Positions 14,115-27,462 of a stretch of DNA of 64,000 nt are shown one piece after another. The notes under the pieces are model-generated. The model searched no databases, was not told the origin of the DNA, and saw nothing but the letters and a program-made list of their open reading frames with translations. Numbering within the stretch: position 1 is the stretch's first letter; every line of letters starts with the position of its first letter. The position numbers and the translations under genes are program-made. The DNA comes from Excoecaria cochinchinensis (Eukaryota; Streptophyta; Magnoliopsida; Malpighiales; Euphorbiaceae), in the NCBI GenBank assembly GCA_947683425.1, contig CANTUQ010000031.1, forward strand, positions 1,933,001 to 1,997,000, written 5' to 3'.

Positions 14115-15800
14115 TGAGCCTTATAGGTAACTACATTACCTTTCATGTTAATCTTCTTTTTGAAGACATTTGCACCCTATGAGTTTTATCCCTTTAGGTG
14201 GTTGAGTCAAAGTCCATACTATGTTCTCATACATGGAGTCCATTTCGGACTGTATGGCCTTAAGCCACAATTCACGTTCTTGACTATTCAGAACTTCTTA
14301 ATAACTTTGTAGGCTCACTGTCCTCTACTACAGTTACATTCTTATCTAAGTCCATGAGAAATTGATTTCTCAATGAGATAGAATGTGACCTAGTATATTT
14401 TCTAAGAATTTGTATTTTCTAGTTCAATTGTAATCTCATCATTATAAGATTCAGTTTTTGGTTCAAATGGTTGATATGCTTCAATTTGTGGATCTTGAAC
14501 TTCACCAAGTTCAATTCTACTCCTATTGTTTTCTCTTAGAAGGAACTCACTTTCTAAAAAGACAACATGCCTTAAAATAAACACCTTTCATTCCAAGGGA
14601 TGATAGAAGTAATATCCAATTGTTTCTCTTGAATATCCTATAAATAAACATCTGTCAAACTTAGCATCCAGCTTTGCTAACATTATCCTCTTACATAAGC
14701 AGGACAACCCCATACCTTCATATGAGAAAGTATGGGTTGTTATTCCACATCTCATATGGAGTAACATCAACCGATTTATTAGGAACTTTGTTTAATGCCT
14801 AAACAACAGTTTCCAGTGCATAACCCTAAAAAGAATTAGACAAGTCTTCTAGGCTCATCATAGACTGAACCATATCTAATTGTATTTGGTTCCTCCTTTC
14901 AGATACACCATTATGTTGTGGTGTATATGGTGGAGTCCATTGAGATATCATCCCATTATCTTTAAGATAATGCTGACACTCTTGCCTTAAGTATTCTCCA
15001 CCTTGATATAATATAAGTGTCTTAATACTCTTGCCAAGTTGTTTCTCTACTTTGTTTCTGAACTCTTTGAACTTTTCAAAAGCTTCAGATTTCTAATTCA
15101 TTAGATAGATATATCCATATCTGGAGTAATTATCTATGAAGGTTATGAAGTAGGAATAGCCTCCTCTAATATGTGAATTCATTGGACCACATACATCTAA
15201 ATGTATTAGTTCTAATGTCTCACTTGGTCGTACTCATTTACCAGTAAAGGTAATTTAGTCATTTTGCCTAATAAGCAAGACTTGCATGTATTAAATGATT
15301 CATAATCAAATGATCCTAAATCACTAGATTTGTGTAATTTGGTCATACGATTCTTATTTATATGGCCTAAACAACAATGACATAAATATGAGGTATTTAT
15401 ATTATCTTGTCTTATTTTCTTAGTATTCATATTACAAACTTATTTATTTAAATCAAGAACAAATATGCCATTCTCAATAATTGCATTAACAAAAAACATA
15501 TTGTTCTTAAAAATGGAACAACTCTTGTCCTTATTTAAAGAAATATCATAATCATTCAATAAACAACTAAAAGAAATAATACTCCTAGATAAAACTGGAA
15601 TATAATAACAGTTTTTAAGCTCCAATGTTAATCCACTTGGAAGAGGAAAGTGATAAGTTCCCACAACTTTTGTAGAGATGTTTTGCCCGGTAGCTGACTA
15701 CAGATATATCTCCATCTTTTTGACTCTTCTACTGCATTTAAGACCCTATAGATCATTATATAAGTGATATTCACATCCTGTATCTAATACCCAAGATTTT
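14115..15800 (-). pseudogene. Ty1/copia pol remnant: protease, integrase, start of RT
   Basis: From 15800 downwards on the minus strand, the protease motif VLDTGCEYH appears near 15770 with the DTG triplet intact. The GAG-pre-integrase/HHCC zinc region (CHCCLGHINKNRM...CKSCLLGKMTKLP) is at 15212-15430, integrase core text (HLDVCGPM near 15190, NGVSERRNQ near 14890) follows, then LFIGYSRETIGYYFYHP near 14620. RT begins near 14200 (IGCKC, NVVTYKA) and stops at 14115, where the TAT LTR is inserted. The second integrase acidic position reads LILYQGGEY, where an Asp is expected, and numerous stops break the frame. The PR-INT-RT order proves Ty1/copia rather than gypsy. The rest of RT and RNase H is not found to the left. 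This element would copy and integrate itself if intact; it is dead. Confidence 0.88.
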
Positions 15801-15879
15801 TTAGAAGTAATATAATAAGTATTTATTTCAATCATATGAACACCTAGAGTGAAAGCCTCAGCCTACTTCTTCTCCTTGA

Positions 15880-16871
15880 GAGAATCTAAGTAGACCTTGT
15901 AGTTTCTCTTCCAGTGGTTTTCCTTTTCACAATAGAAGCAAATCTCTTTAAAATTCTTCTTTTTCTTGGTATCCTTTTTCTTGAATATACCACCATGCTT
16001 GGGTTGTACCTTGGTTGCCTTTTTTTTCTACTTCTTACTTTTATTAGCAGAAGAAACAACCATGACTAACTTTGGACCCTTCTTAAGTGATCCATCGGCT
16101 ATCTTAATCATATTAATAAGCTCAGGCAGGGGCAAAGGGAGAACATACTGAGTGGAGTCAATTAACCCCGCTCAATTTTTAAAATTTTTTAAAATACCTT
16201 TAGTAATTTTCTGTTTTAAAATTAACCCCACTAAATAACCCAATTAACAAATGATTTCATTAAAAATTGTCCCCACTAATATATTTAAATATTTCTATTA
16301 AAAATTAATCCTACTAAAATATTTTAAAATTTTAAAATTTTTTTATCAGTGATAATTTTTGACCCCACTAAATTTAATTCCTGGCTATGCCCCTGAGCTC
16401 GGGTATATAAACTTGAATCTTATTCATGTTGAAGTTAAGCACAAAAGGTGTAAAACTTGGAGCCAACAAAAATAAGATCACATCTATATATAGATCATTA
16501 TCCATAACATAGCCAAGCCTACCCAAATGCTTTATGTACCTATACATCTTAAATGTATGAGTAGCAACTAAAGTGCCCTCCACTATTTTAGAACCAAAAA
16601 AGGGTTTTAGCAAACTCATATTGCTTGCTTCTTGCTTGAAAAGAATAAAGTTCCTCTAAGTGTAAAATGATGGCTCTAGCATCCATCTTCCCATGTTACT
16701 TCTAAACTCTGAGGACATAGCACTAAACATCAGACATGTTGCTGCTTCACTATCCTCTATATATTTTTGATAGATGCCTTGGATCTCATCAATGGCATCA
16801 TCAGATGGAAGTGGTGGTGGATACTTATCCAAGACGTAGTAGATCTTTTTGTCTCTGAGAACAATTCTCAC
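15880..16871 (-). pseudogene. Ty1/copia gag remnant, split by an hAT-like MITE
   Basis: The gag N-terminal block (MRIVLRDKKIYYVLDKYPPPLP, at 16871 downwards) and the following helical region (16374-16619) match the copia capsid domain (UBN2-type). A zinc knuckle near 15930 reads CFYCEKENHWKRNY, a CCHC box with the last Cys changed to Tyr. The coding sequence is interrupted by the 269-bp insertion at 16127-16395 and by stops. It is contiguous with the protease fragment below, so both belong to one element. Gag would package the element RNA. It is non-functional here. Confidence 0.8.
16127..16395. mobile_element. hAT-like MITE, 269 bp
   Basis: The terminal inverted repeats are CAGGGGC at 16127 and GCCCCTG ending at 16395. 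They are flanked by 8-bp duplications AGCTCAGG (16119-16126) and AGCTCGGG (16396-16403), one mismatch apart. The 8-bp duplication and CAGGGGC ends fit non-autonomous hAT elements. It is AT-rich, with repeated AACCCCACTAAA words and no ORF. Confidence 0.85.
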
Positions 16872-17513
16872 TTGCTTGATCTAATCTGAGTAATTGTTGC
16901 ATACTAGCTTGTTATCCGAAATTACATGTAGATTAATGTATGTAGTGCTCATGATGAAGTCCTAAAATGTGAAGAAAGAGACTAAAGTAAGAGCATGATC
17001 ATGAATATGTATGCATTAATTAAGTCTTTAATTAATCCATTTTACTCACACTATTTTATTGCGAATCAATAGCACTCACTATGCTATCCGAGAAAACCCG
17101 TTGGTTTTCCTAGTGGGCCAATGTCCAATCCTTGATATGAAATTTGACCTTGACTTTAGTTAAGAAATCAAATTTCATACTCTTGAAAGGTAGGTATCAC
17201 TATACCAATTGTGTCTCTACACAACTATTGGATCATTGGGTTATCAACTCTTGATGCATCATATATGCATTCCCCAATCTTGCCTCTAGGTCTATTAGTC
17301 TTGACTTTGGTCAACAAGCTAATAGGCTAGCCATGAAGGCCCATTAATTGGATTTGAACATATTCGATATAATGTGGGCTTGACTTTTGTTAACAACCCA
17401 CACTATAAAGAACTCTGGTTTTCTTCCAATTAATGAAAGGCTAATTTATCTTAGTATTATTTTGAGGGATTTTGTTAATTGGTCTCATCATATATGGTTG
17501 GCATACATTGGTA
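16872..17513 (-). other. Probable 5' leader of the copia element
   Basis: No gene is seen. Position between copia gag and the element C LTR suggests the untranslated leader or LTR edge of the copia element. I could not find a clear primer site or LTR boundary, so it may be deleted where the element C sequence begins (about 17514). Confidence 0.4.
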
Positions 17514-18632
17514 CACGTAGCATTTCGAAGGGTGAAGAGCTACGATGAGCAGAAGGTGCCACCAGACAAGGACATACATGGCAATGCAGAAATCAGAATA
17601 ATAAAATTTCTAAAATCATAACCTCAAAACATGCACGTCTAAACCTATGTCATCCACACAACATTATTTGCACTATAAGATATTACAACTCACTACAAGA
17701 AATTACACTTTTTATAACGCAAAAAATTGTCATGAAAAATTCATTTTTCGTCGCTGAAAAGATAAGGTGACGATTTTTTATCATCACAGAGAACGTAACG
17801 GTAGGCGCGTAACATAAAAGTTTACGTGACGATTTACTTTTTTGTCACCGTAAGTATCATTTTTTGTGACGAAAATGATTATCATTATCTTTTGTTCTTA
17901 CTTTTCATGACAAAAATTATGTCATAAATAAAATTATATTTCGTCACATTATATTGTTTATCGTCACTAAAGATTGGTATTTTTTATGACAAATTTAAAA
18001 GTTATCACGAAATTAAATATTTTTAATGACGAAACTCTGCTTCTTGTTAAAACCATTAAGCATTGGTTACGTAATTATCGTCACAAATAAATATAATTTC
18101 GTCATAAAATATTTAATTTCGTCACTAAATCTAATACTTTAAGTGACAAAAAATTATTTTGTCATTAAATTAATGTATATTAACGATGAATATAAATCGT
18201 TATATTATGTTACATTTTAGTGACATAAATAGGGACAAAAATAATTGTCACAAAAAAATAGTTTTACTGACAATTTTTTATTGTCATTAAATTATTTTTT
18301 TTATTACAATATTAATATTGTAATTGTAAACATTATACCGTTATTTATGAACTAACAAGTCGACAAATTATGACAAATATACTTATCATATATGCATTGT
18401 ATTAAAAATGACACATTTTAAATTTAATGTCATACAATCAATTAAATTTCTAAAAAAAATCTAATATAATGTATTTATTCAAATAAAAGGTTAATTAAAA
18501 AAAACATACTGTCTAATACAAAAAATTAAATTTGCATCCTAATCAAGAAATAAAATCTGTTGAAATTTCAAAATTTGCATCCTGTTCCTGCAAAAAAAAA
18601 ATCTTATATTAGATAAAAAAAAAACTCAATCA

Positions 18633-19130
18633 TGTAACACCCTTCATTTATACACATTACGATTCCAACGATACTGATTACTTGATTTTCTTAAACTACT
18701 CTTCAAATTATTGCGAAATTCAGGTAATTATTTTTTTTTATCCTTTCACTATACCCATCTGCCCAATAGCTATTTAGTTTTACTATTCATTCAATCAAAA
18801 TACAAATATGTCACTTAATTCTACCGAAATTTCGGCAGAATTCCCTCTATAATATTGCCTATCCCCTTGTAATCAATAAAATCTTTACACTTCAAATAAT
18901 CATATATTTATTCACCCCACTTCAATTCAAACTCCAACACAAGTTTGCCCATCCTCCAATTTAGATCCAATCTCACACAACATATATTATAATATACTTA
19001 TATCATCCAATTTCAGTACTCAATTCAATTATACAAAATACAAAGGTATAATATTTATACATCAAAACTATCAGCTAAAAATAAATGCACAAGTATCACA
19101 TTGACGTAAATAAAAGAGAAGTTACACGTG
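18633..19130 (-). repeat. LTR-like fragment inside CACTA
   Basis: It starts TGTAACACCC at 18633 and continues with text typical of a gypsy LTR 3' part (ACCGAAATTTCGGCAG near 18820). No matching right end or target duplication is visible. It is probably a remnant of the same LTR family as 20030-22441. Confidence 0.4.
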
Positions 19131-19564
19131 TTACCTGAAAATTCATAAATGTCGCTATCAATTGAACAGTTTGGAATGAACCTAAATTAAAGAACTGCAA
19201 AATTAAAAGCCACTAAAACATGAGATACCAAGTAAGTCAAAGAGTTTCAAAATCAAATACAAGTAAAACATACATAATCTTTACCATTTAAATTTGCCCC
19301 TCAGAATAAAACAAGAAAACATAAAAACCAATGTAAAAATCTGCAACTATTTTCAAATATTTTCAACTATTTTCATATCATTGAACATTGCAAAAATAAA
19401 TGCACAAGTATATAAAACTTACATTGGAGAATTCAATCGACATTTATCCCGTTTGATTTTAAAATGTCATGCATTTTATGGATAGTGGAATTCAACTCGC
19501 TTACTTTTGTCTCACAATCAGTCACCTGACTCTTTAAGTATGTTCATTTCTGACTGAGACTCAC

Positions 19565-19970
19565 TCAACCTTTCTTGAGTATTAGAAAGTTCATTTTGAA
19601 CCTTTTGTGTAGCAATGTAGTCCGATGATAATCGTCTTGAAGGAGGTCATATCCAAGGCCTTTTATATAACCAATACCAAGGCCAAGGACTTCTTGAACA
19701 ATTTCATCTTCAGTCTTTTGAATATCTTGCTCATTATATTGGTTTCTCTTTTCTATCATTAAATTCTATCACAAGAAATTAAAAGAAAATAGAATTTATA
19801 TAAGTCTCAAAACAATCTAATTACATTACAAAACTTGTATATTAATTACTTATCCAATTTCCGGCTGCTTGTTGAGATGACCAACCTTTTCGAATTGAAT
19901 AATGTGTTTGCTTATAAAGATCAATCCTACCACATGGTTCTCCGTTCAATTCATGTTGAGACTATTAAAA
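19565..19970 (-). pseudogene. CACTA Transposase_24 (Ptta/En/Spm) remnant
   Basis: Two minus-strand blocks are recognisable. Near 19870-19965 the reading is PCGRIDLYKQTHYSIRKGWS, and at 19565-19759 it is EDEIVQEVLGLGIGYIKGLG. The first matches the 'DL(F/Y)xxTH' segment and the second the '(E)xV(L)G...GYIKGLGYG' segment of the plant Ptta/En/Spm accessory transposase family (Pfam Transposase_24). The gap of about 100 bp between them is likely an intron or decay. In active CACTA elements this protein binds the subterminal repeats and assists transposition. It is truncated and has no start here. The family call rests on two short motifs. Confidence 0.65.
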
Positions 19971-20029
19971 TCGATATACATTTCGATCCATACTGTCAGA
20001 AATAATCCCAGTAACACAAGTTATCTTTC

Positions 20030-22441
20030 TCTCATACCACTCCATTTACTTACCACATTTCACTAATTTATCTTCACAACATGCCATTAATCACAAATAT
20101 ATACAATTAAAATGCCTTAACAATCATAATATACCTCGTATATACAAGTATACATTCGGACACAACTTTTTTTTCCCATTCCGAACCACCTTCATTTTAT
20201 TTCATCAAACTAAGTTTATTTCATATCTTACCAATTATATATTTTATTGTTTATACAAGTATTCACTACATTTCACTAGTCCAATTCTGTTTATAAATTT
20301 CCCCTTTTAAAGGTGTATAACCAAATTAATTTGTTTATGACCAGAAACTCTAATTTTCTTAACAATTTAACTAATTTTATTATTATAATTATCTTCAGGT
20401 ATACTTAACTATACTCATTATTTATTAACTACACTTAATTTATCTAATTCATTCACTTACCATCTAATTCCATTCTGGCTCTATAATACAATGCAAATTC
20501 TGTTTACATAAATGATAAAACTATTAAGACTTTTTTTTTTATAAGTGATGGAAAAATTCCAATCTAAAAACTCCTATTCGAATCTAAACTAGCATACTAT
20601 TCTTTTTTAAAAAAATATATAACTGTTAAAACTATTGTAATATCTATTAAAAGAAAATCATATGTAATTCAAACGTACTATTTTTCTAATCAATTTAAAA
20701 TTCAAAGATCAGCCCCCGCTCAATGTAATTAAAAAAATGAAAATATAAATATTAAATCTACGAATATTATAAAAATTAGCATTCTATTTATAAGGTCACA
20801 TATAGTCAAGTAGAATAAATAAATGATCATGCGATGGTAATAATAATATAACAAGTAACAACATCCTCTCAATATTTCAATACGCTTGTCGAATTTTTAT
20901 AAAATTCAAACAATTAATATAACTTATTTTATGCCATGATATTTTCACAAGAAAAGTGGGTGATCTGCAGGATGAATTTGCCAACTTGCAGACCCAAAAT
21001 AGACACCATGCTAACAGCTATTTGAGAGAAAACTTCTACAATTTAGTCCCCTTTCACTGTATACTTCCTTATTAAATCTTATTCACTTACTTTAAATCAT
21101 TTTCTTCATGATAAATTCCATCCTAGTTTAATATATATATACACTTAATTTTATTTTTTTTCCTAGCTTAGTTCACGTATACTTATATGGATAATGTGAA
21201 TTCCACATAAAGTAAAAAAGTTAAGTATCTAATATCCATTTGAACATCCCAAGTCCTCTAACTATCATCAATGACTATTTTTATATATTTTTCATTTCAA
21301 GCATAAATTCACTAAAATCACAATCTTACATAGCTTCTACATCTTATAATTTTCTACATACCTAAACACCATTTTAATATTATACCCTATTAACAATTAA
21401 GAGTCACTAATTGAATAAAACATAGAACACAATACAGGAGATTTCCTGATCGACTATCTGTACAGATTCCATACTCAAGAATTCCTACTCTTCTACACAT
21501 AAACTAACAATCCAAGCAATAATCAAGCATTAATAACCAACCAACTGAATTATCACTAAACATACACAACACAGATCATAAACTTTCTCTAAAACAATTT
21601 AGTTGAATAAAAATCATGTTAGAAAAGTAAATTTGGCAACCACATACCAGATTTCTACATATTTTGGTCCCTTCACGGTCGCCGGAGCATCGCCGGAGCT
21701 CTACCGGAGGCACCGAAACCACCAGGAGGGAGCTCGAAGCGTTGGGGTTTCTTTTTCGGTGGTCACGCGCCGACTCGTCGCGCCATCTAGCTGAAATCGC
21801 TGTCGGGAGCTTCGGTTCAACCCATCACCGATCTACTCGTCGCCGGCGAGTGAGGAGGATCCACAACCACCAGGAGGTTCGTCTGCGTGCCAGGAGTCCC
21901 ATCGTGCCTTTCCTGTCATCATTCGCCGCCGGAGCTTGCCGAAAAATGCCGGAGAAGCTCGCGGTTTTCCTCCCGCTCTCCAGGAACGGCGAATTCGAGA
22001 CGGGGAAAAGAAGCCGGGATTGGCGTTGCGAGGGGCCCGGTTGCTCTCCGCCGACCGCCGCTAGCCTCCTCGCCCCCTTTCGTCGTCTCCCTCTGCCTCT
22101 CTCTCTTTCTCCCTCTCTTTCCCCGATCTCCCCTGTTCGTGTCCCTCCCTTTGTTTTCTTTTTGTTTCTCAATATACTCAATAATTCAAGCTAAATCTCA
22201 CTTGTCTAGATAATTCTAGACCCATAGAAATTATCACATTTTATAATTACTTTTATTTGCCCATTTACATGTAAATATACATATATATTTATATAAATAT
22301 ACTTGTCTAAAATTTATTTGAATAATTAAATTATGTAGTTTTAAAGAAAAATTCACTTTTTATGCGTCAAAAATTATCCTTCGATTAAATTTTGACCTAT
22401 CAAAATACTATTCACAACGTCAGAATTTTCAGGGCATTACA
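20030..22441 (-). repeat. LTR-derived segment inside CACTA
   Basis: The right end at 22441 reads GGGCATTACA, so the minus strand begins TGTAATGCCCTGAAAATT, a common Ty3/gypsy LTR start. A GC-rich block at 21664-22140 with repeated GCCGGAG / CGCCGG words and CTCTCT runs resembles an LTR leader. The overlapping ORFs on both strands (21664-22194, 21825-22181, 21887-22213) look like shadows of this compositional block. The left boundary is unclear. Confidence 0.45.
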
Positions 22442-23416
22442 CGTAGCCCCCCTGTAATAGCCAATTTGGGTCATTAAAAATAACGTTTAGGCTTTCATTT
22501 TTCAATTTAAAGTTTAGGGTGTATTTTCGTAATTTTATTAATTTTTTAATATAAATTGTTGTTTACCCTACTTTTGAAAGGGGACTTGGAATTTTGAATA
22601 AAATATATTTTTTATTATACTTTCGCTGCATCACATAATTTTTTTGTCATATATTAGCATTACAACCAACTGTTACGAAAAAATATTATTATCATTAATT
22701 GATTGTATTGGTGACGAAATTGTATTTCGTCATAATATATTACTTTTTTGTAACATATTTATTTATCATAAATAATATTATTGTGACGAAATAATTTTAT
22801 CGTCACTAATTCATTAAATTGTGATAAAAATAATTAATGTCACAAAAACAATAAGTATTTCATGACGAATTTATATGTCGCAAATAGTAAATTTTTTCAT
22901 TATATTTTTTTCCTCCAAAAGAAAAAGGTTGAAAATTTTTTCTTCATATTAAAGGTGACGAAATTGTATCTCGTCACAGTATATTCATTTTTTGTGATAT
23001 ATTTATTTATCATAAATATAATAATTTTTTATGCCGATATGTTATTTGTAACGAAATTATTTTATTATCACTAATTTATTTAATTATGACAAAAATAATT
23101 TGTCATGAAAAATAAATTTTTTGTGACGATTTTATACGTTGCAATAAGTTATTATTTTGTCATTATATTTTTTTCCCTCCAAAAATTTGGTGGGAAATTA
23201 TCTCTCCTAAATAAACCATGACGAATATATATTTTCATCACAAAATTAATCTTTTAGTGACGATAATTAAAATATAAAATGATGCAAGATAATTTCGTCA
23301 CAGTAATAAATAGTATGGTGACGTTTTAAAAAATTCGTTGTTGTAATTTACAATTAGTGACGAAATTTCATACGTCATTAAAACATTTGTCACAAAAAGT
23401 CAAATTTCTTGTAGTG

Positions 23417-25768
23417 ACTTCTTACAAAGGCTAATGATTAAAACTTAATTACATCTCAATCAATAACATTTCCTATAACTTTATAGACTCATTGGCCAAA
23501 GACTTGGTGGACCGCTGTGCTACTCTGATCTCCTAACCTGCACGAAAAAAACAACCGTGCTAGGCGATAATGCTTAGTCGGGCTAAACAATAATGGGCAG
23601 CCACTCATAATGGTTGCCGAGGCAAACACATGCAAACCAATATATATATGTACATAAACGAAAAAGGAATATCGGCTACGTTATTACAAAAAATATCATT
23701 ATTTTACTACTGAAACTTAAGTCATTTCACACATTTTAGCGTATTATAATTCGTAACCAGAAATACTTATTTACTTTTTAGTCAAAACACATTATACATA
23801 AACTATCATATACTTTAAATCATTTAATGGCCCTATAAATAGTTACACTTCATAAATTCCCAAAATACGTTTTAAGGATAAAAATATAAAGTTTAGGAAA
23901 TCCCGTTATTACTAATATTTCAAAATCATACAAATTATGCTATCAATACTTAAATCAAAACCTTTCATTTAATCAAACCGTTACTTGTTCAAAACTAAGC
24001 AAAACATTTCAATACTCAGATTTGGTTCGGGCTTGAAAGCTTTGTACGTATCACTATAGTGGGGTATAAGAACCACGTAGTCCTACAGCAAACCTTTATA
24101 CTTAAATAATCCCAAATTAACTCTAAATCCTTTCTTAAATTCGGTTATCTCTTTCATTCTTACCACTTTATTTCCCTTTAACTATAAATCAATATACAAT
24201 CATCATGTCCATCGAAAACCAATAAACATTACACACAGATTCCTTACTGATATACTTACATTGGTCATCCAAGCTAAGCTTCAGAGGACAAGCAAATACA
24301 TAACATACCTGTGTTCTCAATTCAAACATGTAAACGAATATATACATATACATAGAATTCATTCATTGATTATTCAAATACAGAAAAACATGCATATCAA
24401 TTATTTCAATTATTCTTTACAAAGACTTATACAGACAACCATACTCTCAACTTTTAAACAAATTTAAAACATCCACATACGAATTCTTGGACAGTTAATA
24501 TTCATTTATACACATTCATTAGAGCAACATTGATTGCTTAATCATTTTCCATTTCATAGATATTGGTTGATTATACAAAATACATAGGTATCCATAAAGG
24601 ATCAAGAACACATTAGTGCGTGAGGCACGAGCTCAGAACATATGAACAAACACTTTCAGTTGCTTAGTCACATATTTTTTACACATCATTACAAACCATA
24701 TTAATTCATTCACATAGCTTTATTCATTTAATTGCCTGCTAAGTAAAAAGGGGTTGATAAGCAAGTGAACACATGGCAGTACCCATGGGTACGATTCGAA
24801 AAGCAACATCATATTTTTCTTATTCAAAACATTTTCACATTGGGAATCTCAAACAAGATCCGTACACATTGAGGTTCGAAAGGAACAAAATGGGGACCTG
24901 ATTAGGGTCCAGAACAGAACAGAGGGCTGCAGCTAACAGAACTCTATACACGACTCGACTAATGCAAGCTAAATTCCCATATCCATTTCACACATATATA
25001 CCCATTTCATCAATTACTAGCATCATCCTTTTATGAATCACATAGACACATGCATTGATATAATTGCATTAATCATTAAGCTAACTTTAAATTATCTTTT
25101 ATATGAAAAAGCATTAAACAATTAGGAACAATTGCAATATCATTCATTAAAACAATAACATAATTTATTCATGTGGTTTCATAACATTATCCATGCATAA
25201 TAGAAATCGCATTTAGGACATAACATGTAATTTATCATGAAGAAACCATGATATAATTCCTATGTAAGCATATTTTTTTTTCATACAGTACTAAAAACCC
25301 ATTAAGAAAAGATATGAGATTCATTTTAGAATAAAAGGGCAAAATCGGAGAAACAGAGCATGCTGGGGTCACTATCGCGATCGCGACTCAGTGGCCAGAA
25401 GGCCAATCGCAAGAAGAGGGCGAAGGACAAAAGTCGTGCAGGTCGACACGACTCGTGTCGATGCCCACTGCCCTGTCATGAGTCGTGCTTTAGTGCATGA
25501 CTCGTGACTTGGCTCCCAGCAAGCACGAATCGTGCTTTTTCTCCTTTACGAGTCACGAGCATCCTTCACGACTCGTGAAGGTGCTCTACTCCACGCTGAC
25601 TCGTGACTATCTTTATGACTCGTGCATGCCGAAGGTTTCACGAGTCGTGCTTCCTTTAACGAGTCGGACCATATTGCCAACAAGCGCGAGAACGGGGATT
25701 TCATATTTCTGTCGCACTCGCGACAGCGTCATGACTTCCGTTTCCCAACCAAAATGCAAGAAAATCTA
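23417..25768 (-). other. Middle of LTR C: twin hairpin, hairpins, palindrome array
   Basis: Non-coding. It holds the twin-hairpin block (23538-23580; the first stem has one mismatch), GTACCCATGGGTAC at 24779-24792, GTTC/GAAC and GGACC/GGTCC hairpins at about 24873-24921, and the CpG palindrome array at 25370-25740. The parallel segment 24270-24915 is missing from the other LTR of element C. Confidence 0.7.
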
Positions 25769-27405
25769 TGTAACACCCCCATTGCCGTCCCCGTTGGAAG
25801 GACGCCGACGGACGCGCTACACGACGTTCACATAAACAGATATACACATGCACAATGCGGAAGCATACTTTCATACATAACAGGCATACAGAAATACGGA
25901 TTAATTAAAAACTTACCTTGACTTACCTTGCGGTACAGACTGAACATGCAATAACTGACGCACATGCAGACACTAAGCTGAAGCATACACAGTGGCATAC
26001 ATATGACCATACAACGGAAGCATAAGCGAAATAATAAAACAAAGGAATAACTAAACATAAGGACATACTAACTATTACATTCCCAAAAGAAAACTCAAGA
26101 TTAAAACATAATTAAATACATATACAATACTACAGAATTACAAAAGCTGAAATACAGAAGCTGAACCAAATACAGAACTTCTAACTCCTACGTGGCCGAC
26201 CTTGCAGAAGCGCGACTCGAACAGAACCAAACCTGCCACCTGCACGGAAAGGAAATCCGTGCTAAGCGATAAACGCTTAGTGGGGAGAACACACAAAAGT
26301 ATGGACGGCCATTCACAATGGTCGTCAAAGCATAACACATTCAAATGGCAAATGCGGATATTCATAACATATAAATAATTAGGCTTGCATAATAAAGGCA
26401 TTCATTTCAATACTCACAATCAAACCATCATGTTAAGAATGTTAGCCATTTAACATACTTAGACATGCCAAACACATACACTAGTCAAATATCCAAAGGA
26501 TAACATTTAGAGCTTCACAATACCACTGCGCAACTCTAATATATATATTAAGCATCATGCAAAAACACTCTGATAGCGGAGACTGAAGACGTAACCACTT
26601 AGTATTACATTCATATCATCATCATGCAGAAAGTACAATAATCATCACATACTTACCATCACAGCTGCTTCGGTTCACATGCTAATATATATAACAAAAC
26701 TATGCTGAAGTCATATACTTAAATACATCAATCAAATCATTTCAAAGCAATCAGAAACTTATAACAAATCACATGACAAGTACGGATAATCATGTTAAAT
26801 GTAAAGTCATGCTTACTTAAAACAGACATACATTCTGAAGCCCATAGTCACATTCATATGCATATAAACTGATTCCTGAAATCCTTATCAAGCTCAAACG
26901 GATATCACATTCGAAGGCTAAAACATAATCTATATAAGCATGCTCATATAATAAAGCCATACAATCAGTATTTCATAATCATATTCATTCAGAAAAATCC
27001 GGTATACATTACATTAATATACTCATTCAGATAATCCATTTATAGCCAAATCAGATCAGAGCAGTTCAGATAAACATTCAAAGAACACCTGCTGACTCTA
27101 GGTAGTGGATAGCGAGTGTACAGACAGTACTTTCCGGGTACGAGCCGATTACAGACAGTACGTTACGGGTACGAACCGATTAAACCATTATACTTTAACT
27201 TTCACAGATATTTTCACAAGGGACCTTAAACAAGATCCAATACAGAAAAGGGTTCGCAAGGAACCAAACGGGGACCTGATCAGGGTCTAAATCATTCAAA
27301 GGGCGCTGCAGCTACAGAAGACTCTATTAGGCATGCCTAACTATCCACTTACTTGACTCTAGCAGGTTATGTATAAAATAATTCACGTTTCGAATCGCAC
27401 AACGC

Positions 27406-27462
<57 letters not shown>

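Larger units (their letters stand above)
17691..23416 (-). mobile_element. CACTA (En/Spm) transposon, 5.7 kb, TSD ACT
   Basis: The ends are CACTACAAGAAATT at 17691 and the matching inverted TTTCTTGTAGTG ending at 23416, with a 3-bp ACT duplication on each side (17688-17690 and 23417-23419). Both subterminal regions (17700-18300 and 22640-23400) are crowded with TTTCGTCAC / GTGACGAAA words in both directions, the usual transposase-binding repeats of the superfamily. The interior holds remnants of the plant Transposase_24-type accessory protein (19565-19970) and LTR-derived pieces. No DDE transposase (TNP2-type) is recognisable, so the copy is non-autonomous. Confidence 0.93.

Noticed and set aside
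21664..22213. Overlapping GC-rich frames that might be a host gene exon
   Set aside because: Frames of similar length on both strands, CGCCGG and CTCT repeats, and position in an LTR-like segment point to composition, not a gene.
18633..22441. One complete 3.8-kb solo LTR
   Set aside because: Flanks AATCA and CGTAG do not match, and CACTA transposase text lies in the middle.
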